This document shows positions 18,995 through 25,087 of a stretch of DNA of 25,087 nt, in pieces. Numbering within the stretch: the stretch's first letter is position 1; every line of letters starts with the position of its first letter. Made by a program: the position numbers and the translations under genes. The stretch comes from Haplomitrium mnioides (Eukaryota; Marchantiophyta; Haplomitriopsida; Calobryales), in the NCBI GenBank assembly GCA_049999725.1, contig JBNGIS010017742.1, positions 1 to 25,087 of the forward strand. The letters are read 5' to 3'. The notes under the pieces are model-generated. The model had not been told where the DNA came from and did not search any database. It saw only the letters and a list, made by a program, of their open reading frames with translations.

Positions 18995-19633
18995 AAAAAA
19001 ATTTCCTTAACCAAATGCCACTGATTTATCCTCTTCAAGAGGAATTATCTTATCTAAATCCACTGGTTGAGCATTTGCATCCGCTAGATAGTCCTGTCGA
19101 GACTTTCCCATCTCAGAGATTGTAGCAGAATCACTAGTAGCACGTGCAATACTAGGAGGATTAGGTTCCTTATAGCATGAATGTATTATCTATGACTTTT
19201 TCACATCGAATGGTAAGGAAGCCATTGTCAAAACTCTTTGAGGAATGTAGATAGATTGACGTCTATTATATTCTACAGCGATGTTGTTTTGCATTAGCTT
19301 TAAGACACAGACAAGGCATATGCCGGACTCAAAGAAAAGATCTAAGATCCAATCTTGCTTTGTTCACAAATGGTCAATAAAAATTTGTAAAGAGCCTCCT
19401 TTTGATAGAAATTCACAGAAGTATCATCTCCTAGATGTTTTGGTTTGGCCGAAACCGCAAGACAGCTAAAAGCACTATGCATTATCTATCGTGGTAGACC
19501 ACTCGTAGGAGCATGCTACAAATTGAAAAGCCTCATGCTCCTCTTTCCTTCTTTCGTCCAGTAGCCCACAATCCAATACTTGTAGGCGTATGCAATTCTT
19601 AGACCATCATAATGATGAATGTTTGTTTTGTCT
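18995..19633 (-). pseudogene. Right paralogue, exon 3 (motifs X, I, II-like)
   Basis: It starts after the 3' splice site ATTACAG (19640-19634). The first part reads HHYDGLRIAYAYKYWIVGYW then TKEGKRSMRLFNL before a stop. After a decayed stretch comes KPKHLGDDTSVNFYQKEALY then KFLL (motif-X-like, with the Y-Q-K core). After a frame change comes DWILDLFFESGICLVCVLKL (motif I; DLFFESG at 19342-19322), then NNIAVEYNRRQS (acidic end of strand 2), VLTMASLPFD and ATISEMGKSRQDYLADANAQ. The usual motif I is D-x-F-x-G-x-G; here and in the left copy F-E replaces the first glycine region. Confidence 0.68.
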
Positions 19634-19731
19634 CTGTAATAAGAAAAACAAAAAAATCAAGCACTATCAACAAAGTGTAGGAAAACTAAACAAGATAAAC
19701 TAAAAACCCAAAAAATCAAAGAAGAACTTAC

Positions 19732-20280
19732 GAGATGTCGTGGTCGATGGCACAACAAACTTCCAAAAGGGCATTCTCGACGATGCCAAGTTGTTGTGAC
19801 GAATGTGTAATTACAAATGACTGAAAATCTGATGTCTTGATTGCTACAAAAGATGAAGCCATGCTAAAAATGTCATCTTTGGAAAAAGGTTCTAAATCGT
19901 CATGCTTACATTTCTTAAGGTTGTAAGTGTAAGGAATATCCGCAATTGCCAAAGTGAAACACCTAGGTTTCACAAATCCCTTCAACTAATGAGCGTTGGC
20001 CTCCCTGTGGACTTGGTAATATGCTACGTTGAGGCCATCAACATTGCACATTAAGTCCTCATCCTCATCTCTCACAACTCCATCAGTTGGGAGGGATGCA
20101 ACATCATTTTGCTATCTTAATTTCCATTCTCTAGCTTTTTGGCAATGAAGCACAAAAGTAGGAGGGTAGGAAACTAGAGGGGTCTTGATCTTCTGGAGCC
20201 TCTTCGACCCCCAATCTTTTTCACCCTTTTGCAGTTGCGGTCAATTTTTTTGCAAGCTTATGTTGGAGCGTTTTGTCTCC
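19732..20280 (-). pseudogene. Right paralogue, exon 2 with DIPY (motif IV-like)
   Basis: The exon begins near 20280 after TATGTGCAAG and encodes G-D-K-T-L-Q-H-K-L-A-K-K-L-T, as in the left copy. Frame changes follow, then VDGLNVAYYQVHREANAH, a stop and LKGFVKPRCFTLAIADIPYT. The DIPY box is at 19940-19929. It continues KCKHDDLEPFSKDDIFSMAS, FVITHSSQQLGIVENALLEV and CCAIDHDI to the GTAAGT donor at 19731. The stop between NAH and LKG is one C-to-T change from CAG or CAA. The F-V-I-T-H-S strand after DIPY fits motif VI of the fold. Confidence 0.7.
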
Positions 20281-20386
20281 TTGCACATAGCAAAAATAGT
20301 TGAAATAAGAGGAGAAAAAAAAGAAATTTAAGACTCTCAAGAGAAAGACAATTTGAACAAAGACCCTAGACTCCAAAGCACGTAAG

Positions 20387-20920
20387 GACTTCAAAGTCCA
20401 TGCTTGTCCATGCGCGCATGGACTTCATAGTCCTTACATGCAAGGAATTGATAGTCAAAGCTTGCTTGGACTTAACAATTCATGTGCGCATGGACTTAAT
20501 AGTAAAGGCTTGCTTGGACTTCACAGTCCAAGCATTAGGACTTAATATTCCAGATGAGCATGAACTTCATAGTCCTTGCACACATGGATGCAACATTCCA
20601 TGCAAGTCTGTACTTCAAAGGCAAGTCGCGCGTGGACGTTGAAGTCCATGAGTGCTAAGAACTGGAAGTCCATGCGCGTATGGACTTCCAAGCCAGGCTC
20701 GCTTGGACTTTTAACTCCAAGTGGGTATAGATTGTGCAATCCATGTGCACATGGATTGTAAAGTCCTTTTAGGCAAGGACTGTGAAGTCCATGTGCGTAT
20801 GGATTGTGAAGTCCATGCGTGCATGGATTGTGAAGACCACGTGCGCATGGATTGTGAAGTCTAGGCGCGTAAAGAGTGTGAAGTCTATGCATGCATGGAC
20901 TTCACAATCCTTGCACAAAG
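20387..20920. repeat. 24-bp self-complementary minisatellite in intron 1
   Basis: About 22 units fill the intron between exons 1 and 2 of the right pseudogene. In the right half, unit starts are exactly 24 bp apart: 20712, 20736, 20760, 20784, 20808, 20832, 20856 and 20880. The consensus is a near-perfect palindrome whose inner 18 bp, GTCCATGCGCGCATGGAC, occurs intact at 20406-20423; 20665-20688 is a 24-bp palindrome with one mismatch. Because 24 is a multiple of three, both strands show long open frames with 8-residue repeats (for example G-L-H-N-P-C-A-H). Those frames are not genes. Confidence 0.93.
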
Positions 20921-21015
20921 GAGCTCAAAACCTGTTTTATTATAACCAAAGACAACTTAGCATAAGATCACCTCAACTCTAAAGAAATGAATGTACAATG
21001 AAAAAACAAACTTAC

Positions 21016-21836
21016 CAAAAGCTTCTTGAAACTAGAAGAGAATGCAACCATCTTTGACTCCTTCGTATGTAGAGGGCACTCCTCTCTTTCTTCCTCCCAA
21101 CTGTTGTAGTAGACTTCAGAACAAAAACTTTTCACCATCACTGCCAAAACTTTATGTCTCTCTGCCTCCTGAGACATTTCATCCATTGAAAGCTCTCCGG
21201 CTTCCACGCATTTCAAAATTGAAATTTTCACTTCGTCGGGAAGATCTTGAAGGGACCTCCAAGGTGTCCACTTCATGTCCTTTATTTTGAGAGATCCTTT
21301 GGCCTTTGGCTTCTAGCCCTTCACAGTATTTTTCTCCCACATTGAAAACATGCTCTGTTGTAGATCCTTGAGCTCACCACTTCAAAATGCAAGCTGGAAC
21401 CAGTTGTCTTGAGAAGTGATTGTCTTCTCAAGTGTGAACTTGGGCTTGATCTCCAAGGTTTCCAACACCAATTCTCTTTTCAATTTCTAGGATGACACCA
21501 TCCCACTCTCCACAAACCTCTAATGCCAGTATTTGACCTTCTAAATTGAGGTCATTTCCAACTTGTACCTCTGGTCGTAGTTGTCATCAGTTGCAAAAAT
21601 ACGGGCCTCTGTTGGTGTAAGGCCCACATACACATAACAATTGCAAAGCGAAAGCGCTGGATTTTTTGCTCTATATTTTGTAATCAAAAGCTGCCTTGCT
21701 GCAGTACTGTGATTGCCTCTTGCAATCTTGTAGCGATACTTATAAGGGTTCCGAATATCGAACTCTGACTTATCCTTCAACCCACACTTCGGGTCAACAA
21801 AAACGATAAAAACAACTATGCGCATATTTGTTTATG
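21016..21836 (-). pseudogene. Right paralogue, exon 1 (ParB-like segment and helical region)
   Basis: One reading frame runs about 270 codons from 21825 to the GTAAGT donor at 21015 with no frameshift. Only five stops break it, at 21543, 21522, 21489, 21384 and 21315 (first base on the minus strand). The first 94 codons contain IVVFIVFVDPKCGL, IARGNHSTAARQLL (residues 34-47) and YVYVGLTPTEARIFATDDN (64-82). This is a beta-strand, then G-x-H, then strand arrangement like ParB/Srx N-terminal domains. Later come ITSQDNWFQLAF, PWRSLQDLPDEVKISILK, VEAGELSMDEMSQEAERHKV and YYNSWEEEREECPLHTKESK, a charged helical region. The 5' limit is uncertain. Confidence 0.68.
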
Positions 21837-21875
21837 AGCATTCTCTACGCTAGAAGCTCAACAAAATCTGCATTC

Positions 21876-21901
21876 AACAACCGCTACTTTGAACCAGGAA
21901 C
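21876..21901 (+). repeat. 26-bp dispersed boundary motif, copy D
   Basis: Contains AACCGCTACTTTGAACCA followed by GGAAC. It lies about 40 bp from the 5' limit of the right pseudogene, in the opposite orientation. Confidence 0.85.
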
Positions 21902-21922
21902 AGGCTACTCAGAACATGAACT

Positions 21923-22022
21923 NNNNNNNNNNNNNNNNNNNNNNNNNNNNNNNNNNNNNNNNNNNNNNNNNNNNNNNNNNNNNNNNNNNNNNNNNNNNNN
22001 NNNNNNNNNNNNNNNNNNNNNN
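21923..22022. other. Assembly gap, 100 N
   Basis: Exactly 100 N, 22 bp after motif D. The true length is unknown. Confidence 0.99.
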
Positions 22023-22391
22023 TACATTTATCATTGATTACAATTCTAAGCCCAAAATTTTAAATACACGTCACAAGAAACTATTTTAAAATATGTTTGA
22101 TTGCACAAACTTGAGGCGCACGTAGACATGGTGCTCTTTCGAACTTTTTTGTTGGAAAAATATTACAAAACACAAAGAAAAAGCCTAAGGGGACTAGAAG
22201 TCAAGGGAATGAGTTTGCAATGGTGAACACAAAAACAAAGAGAAAGAAACATTGCATCGATTTAGAAGCTTTAATTAAAACGTCAAGAAGAAAGGAAGCT
22301 TTCAGTTTAGGTTGAAAATCCATGCAATCAAAAGTGAATGTAGGCTTTCAAAAAGGTTCCAGCAATTAAAAAAGGCGTGGACTTCCACCCT

Positions 22392-22651
22392 AAAGTCTAT
22401 GTGCGCATAGGAATCCAAGCTCAACATGTGAACACTCCACTCTAAAGTCTAGGCGCGCTAAGGAATCTAAGCTCAACAAGTGAACACTCCACCCCAATGT
22501 TTATTTGCGCATAGGAATCCGAACTCACCAACTGAACACTCCACCCAAAATTCTAGGTGTGCCTAGGAATCCGAACTCACCATCTGAACACTCCACCCCA
22601 AAGTCTATGCGCGCATAGGAATCCGAACTCACAAGCACAACATTCTTAAAG
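22392..22651. repeat. 52-bp tandem repeat, 5 units
   Basis: Units of exactly 52 bp start at 22392, 22444, 22496, 22548 and 22600. Each opens AAAGTCTATGCGCGCATAGG (or a variant), followed by AATCC-GAACTCA and a GAACACTCCACCCC tail. A perfect 14-bp palindrome CTATGCGCGCATAG lies at 22605-22618. Confidence 0.92.
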
Positions 22652-22724
22652 AAAGACTAAGAAGAAGCTAGGTTTTAGGTTCCGTAGAAGAGTTTTTGTA
22701 CGTTGTATGTTTCGTTTGCAAATC

Positions 22725-22846
22725 AAAATCTATATGTGTATAGGGTTCACACTTCTACAACCGAGGATACATATTGTAAACGTTGAAAGTCTATGCGCGC
22801 ATAGGGTTCACACTTCTACAACCGAGGATACAGACTGTAAACTCAA
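22725..22846. repeat. 61-bp tandem repeat, 2 units
   Basis: Units at 22725-22785 and 22786-22846 have the same palindromic head, followed by TTCACACTTCTACAACCGAG and a variable tail. The perfect palindrome CTATGCGCGCATAG is at 22791-22804 in the second unit. In the first unit the same place reads CTATATGTGTATAG. Confidence 0.92.
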
Positions 22847-23258
22847 AATCCTCTAAAACTCAAAGATTCATATGCGCAAAAGAGTCCTAGCTCAAAATAA
22901 AAAAGGCTAGAGCAACCAAACAAGCAGTGAGTTTAGAAATGTGCCTCAAAGTCTAAACATGTAAAGTGCTCCAAGTTCTTGACTAGAGTCTTTGTGAAAA
23001 AAAGGTTTGAAGTTTCTAATCAAAGTCTTGGAGCGGTTTAGATTCTAAGTTCTACACAATAGTCTTTGTATGTACAAGGTTCAAGATTTTGTATCAGAGT
23101 CTAAGTGTGCAAGAGGCTCTGACTTCCGCACCAAAGTCTAAACGCGCATAGGAATCCGAGTTCTACATCTGAGCAGTCATCAATAAAGACTATGCTCATA
23201 AAGGGTTTTGAGCTCCACAATAGAGTCTAGGTGCGAATAAGGCTTTGACTTGTGCATC

Positions 23259-23762
23259 AAAGTCTATGCGCGCATAGGGTTATGAGTTCTAGATCAGAGT
23301 CTAAGTTTTGACTTATGCATCAAAGTTTATGCGCGCACAGGGCTCCGAGTTCTAGATCATAGTCTAGGTCTCAACTTGTACCACAAAGTCTATGCACGCA
23401 TGGGGTTCCAAGTTCTAGATCAGAGTCTAAGTTTTGACTTGTGCATGAAAGTCTATGCTCACATAGGGTTCCGAGTTCTAGATCACAGTCTAGGTTTTGA
23501 CTTATGCATCAAAGTCTATACTCAGATAAGGTTCGGAGTTCTAGATCAAAGTCTAGGTTTGAACCTGCGCATCAAAGTCTAGACGCACATAGGGTTCCGA
23601 GTTGTAGATTAGAGTCTAAGTTTTGACTTGTGCATCAAAGTCTATGTGCGCATAGGGTTTCGAGTTCTAGACTAGAGTCTAGGTTTCTACTTGTGCATCA
23701 AAGTCTATGTACGCATAGGGTTCAAAGTTCTAGATTAGAGTCTAGATGCGCTTAAAGTTCTG
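23259..23762. repeat. 63-bp tandem repeat, 8 units without indels
   Basis: Unit starts are at 23259, 23322, 23385, 23448, 23511, 23574, 23637 and 23700, exactly 63 bp apart. The unit is AAAGTCTATGCGCGCATAGG, then GTTCCGAGTTCTAGATC, AGAGTCTAGG, TTTTGACTTGTGCATC. As 63 is a multiple of three, a 68-residue frame with 21-residue repeats arises at 23376-23582; it is a by-product. The left unit has only one copy of this block. Confidence 0.95.
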
Positions 23763-23790
23763 AGTTCCGATTTCTAGATTATTGAAGTTG

Positions 23791-24100
23791 TTAAAACAAT
23801 ATAAGAATATTTCAAATGGAAGAGAGATGGTTGTAGAGGAGAGACTTTTGCCAAGAGAATATGATTGTGGCAAGCTGAGTTATGCTGAAAGAATGTTTGG
23901 GGAGGAAACGACAAGGCAAAGAATTGGATCTAAGCTACATTGGAGGGAGTCTCTCAAGAGATATGAGAGAAAAACTTTTGGGATTCATTGAGATGATTTT
24001 CCCAAGAGATGTAATACAGTGGCAGCACTCCAAACATCCAGAAGTAACCACCAGAGGTCGAACCACTAGGAACAGAGGGGGTAAAGGCGCTCTTCTCATC
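23791..24100 (+). other. Unassigned sequence with overlapping open frames
   Basis: Plus-strand frames at 23782-23991 and 23882-24145 are charged and Arg/Glu-rich (for example KLSYAERMFGEETTRQRIGS). Composition changes here from the AT-rich repeat to mixed sequence. No domain is recognised. Confidence 0.25.
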
Positions 24101-24107
24101 AACTTAA

Positions 24108-24145
24108 CACCTTATATACATTTAAGATTGAATTGGCTTATTTAG
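24108..24145 (-). promoter_or_regulatory. TATA/CCAAT-like promoter on the minus strand
   Basis: On the minus strand GCCAATTCAATC is followed about 10 bp later by TGTATATAAGGTG. A CCAAT-like and a TATA-like element in order suggest a promoter, possibly of an LTR lying at 24.0-24.95 kb. No transcript or gene is visible downstream, so this is tentative. Confidence 0.3.
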
Positions 24146-25087
24146 ACTTTGCCAAACCAAAGTGAGTATTTATCCCAACACTCAAAGGCTGGAATTCTAT
24201 TCTCGTGAACTCTCAGCAAGGGTTCTCCACTCCATCTCTCTCATGAAAGTTGGATTAGTGTACTTCAATGCTTAAGACTGACGGGACTCAAGGTAGATCA
24301 GATCTAACAGTGCATAGCATGTCAATTTCCTCTAGGACCGACCAAGAGGAAAACTAAAGGCGTAGCTATATTGAGTCCACGGCTTGGCCCGGAAATCTTC
24401 GGCACCTAAGTCCGCCCTCTCCAATACTAGCCTAACCCGTAGATTTGAAACACCTATGCTTGAATTTCACAAGAAATTAAGAATCGACATCGGTCGAACG
24501 ATTCTCAATCAGTTGCAAGCCCAAGCATAAGGAGCCTCAAACACCCCTGCTACACAAAATGAAAGAAAACTAATCTCTCCTTTACTCAACAATCACAAGC
24601 ACAAAATACATTCTACGAGATCCTACTGCCCAGCGAGGTTACACCACCTCACAGGCAAGGATCAAGGACCATCAATTCCACTCCATGCACTCACTCGGGA
24701 TCAAATCCACCGCTAGAATTTTTATTGCTTCGCTCAAATATGCATGAAAACAATGATGATGATGATAATAAAACATTCAGGTGGGAGCTATACCCCCTCA
24801 TAGGAATGCTCCGCTGATGTCAGGTGGCAACCGCCACAACTACCACTAACTACCACTAACGTAACAACTGTAAATTCTACAACTAGTTACTTTAAATTAA
24901 CTACTACACAAATAACTACAACGACTATAATATCCAAATACTGCTGTCACGACACACTCCTCTAGCTACGTCCCTCTCCTCTTCGGTCTCAATCTGCTAA
25001 TAGAAGCTATTCCTCCACCACGATCTCACCGACGACCATTGAAACACTGGGGATCCTCATCGTCCAAGGCATCCTTGGCGTCACCCA
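24146..25087. other. Less AT-rich terminal segment, possible LTR/retroelement flank
   Basis: The composition differs from the rest of the window. TGTCACGACACAC at about 24945-24957 contains the short palindrome TGTC-GACA and could be an LTR end on the minus strand. Beyond it, at 25000-25087, the minus strand could be the 3' end of a coding region, but I cannot identify it. Small tandem words occur (ATGATGATGATGATAAT at about 24753; CTACCACTAA twice near 24840-24858). I could not find a second LTR end. Confidence 0.3.

Larger units (their letters stand above)
18995..21836 (-). pseudogene. ParB-like plus DNA amino-methyltransferase-like pseudogene, right paralogue
   Basis: Three exons on the minus strand can be followed. 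Exon 1 (about 21836-21016) holds a ParB/sulfiredoxin-like segment and a helical region and ends at a GTAAGT donor. Exon 2 (about 20280-19732) holds AIADIPYTYNL, a motif-IV-like DIPY box, and ends at GTAAGT. Exon 3 (from 19633, after ATTACAG, to about 18995) holds a motif-X-like segment, the motif-I-like LDLFFESG and IAVEYNRRQ. Motif IV before X and I is the beta-class order of DNA N4-C/N6-A amino-methyltransferases, and the N-terminal RGNHSTAA segment resembles the ParB fold G-x-H box. No start is visible: the 5' end stops about 40 bp from boundary motif D. Five stops in exon 1 and frame changes in exons 2 and 3 make it non-functional. The function is inferred from motifs; an unrelated Rossmann protein is the main alternative. 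Confidence 0.7.
21876..23790 (+). repeat. Dispersed repeat unit, right inverted copy with expanded arrays
   Basis: It starts with boundary motif D, has AT-rich DNA with a gap, then CACAAACTTGAGGCGCACG, which matches the minus strand of the left unit near 7970. GTCAAGGGAATGAGTTTG and AGGTTCCAGCAATT follow in the same order as in the left unit. It then carries a 52-bp, a 61-bp and a 63-bp array and ends with GATGCGCTTAAAGTTCTGAG, shared with the left unit near 7240. No coding content is recognised. Confidence 0.82.

Noticed and set aside
20542-20892. 116-residue minus-strand open frame with 8-residue repeats, and plus-strand frames at 20576-20761 and 20782-20982
   Set aside because: Produced by the 24-bp self-complementary array: the unit length is a multiple of three and both strands carry the same kind of frame. 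It lies in an intron.
23376-23582. 68-residue plus-strand frame with 21-residue repeats
   Set aside because: By-product of the exact 63-bp array; no start context, no conserved protein features beyond the DNA repeat.
22392-23762. Regularly spaced repeats resembling a CRISPR array
   Set aside because: The whole unit repeats, including the part that would be spacer; units vary by point changes, no cas genes are present and the context is a plant nuclear genome.
24945-24957. TGTCACGACACAC as a definite LTR terminus
   Set aside because: A palindromic end is suggestive, but no partner terminus, primer-binding site or duplicated target site was found within the window.

Overview
The window looks like repeat-dense nuclear DNA of a large-genome land plant. 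A gymnosperm or another non-flowering lineage is my guess, but the sequence does not fix the species. The grounds are an AT-rich background, a decayed Ty1/copia retrotransposon of plant type, GT-AG intron boundaries in decayed genes, long minisatellite arrays, and scaffold gaps (100 N at 14181-14280 and 21923-22022, 10 N at 17465-17474). I found no intact protein-coding gene, tRNA, rRNA or CRISPR array.

Layout. Positions 1-6833 hold a copia element on the minus strand. It runs out of the window inside RNase H and ends at 6833 with a 110-bp 5' LTR. Gag, protease, integrase, RT and RNase H can all be read but are broken by stops and frameshifts. A 12-copy minisatellite sits inside RT. Positions 7130-8329 (minus) and 21876-23790 (plus) are two inverted copies of one non-coding repeat unit. 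Each starts at a conserved 26-bp motif and carries clusters of the palindromic core YATGCGCGCATR. The right copy has 52-, 61- and 63-bp arrays that are absent or single-copy in the left one.

Between them lie two decayed paralogues of one gene in opposite orientation: plus at about 11405-14095 and minus at about 21836-18995. Read together they suggest a protein with a ParB/sulfiredoxin-like N-terminal segment, a helical middle, and a beta-class DNA amino-methyltransferase domain (DIPY-like motif IV before motif I). In both copies the intron after exon 1 and the 3' flank carry the same palindromic-core repeats. Together with the outer repeat units they form a large imperfect inverted duplication centred near 16.5 kb. 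The left arm carries about 3 kb of extra DNA (8330-11400).

Positions 14.7-18.2 kb hold unassigned coding-looking fragments, a strong 33-bp-arm hairpin, a TCCGAA-rich patch and two more copies of the 26-bp motif. Positions 23.8-25.1 kb are of different, less AT-rich composition and have an LTR or promoter-like look on the minus strand, but I could not assign them to a family.
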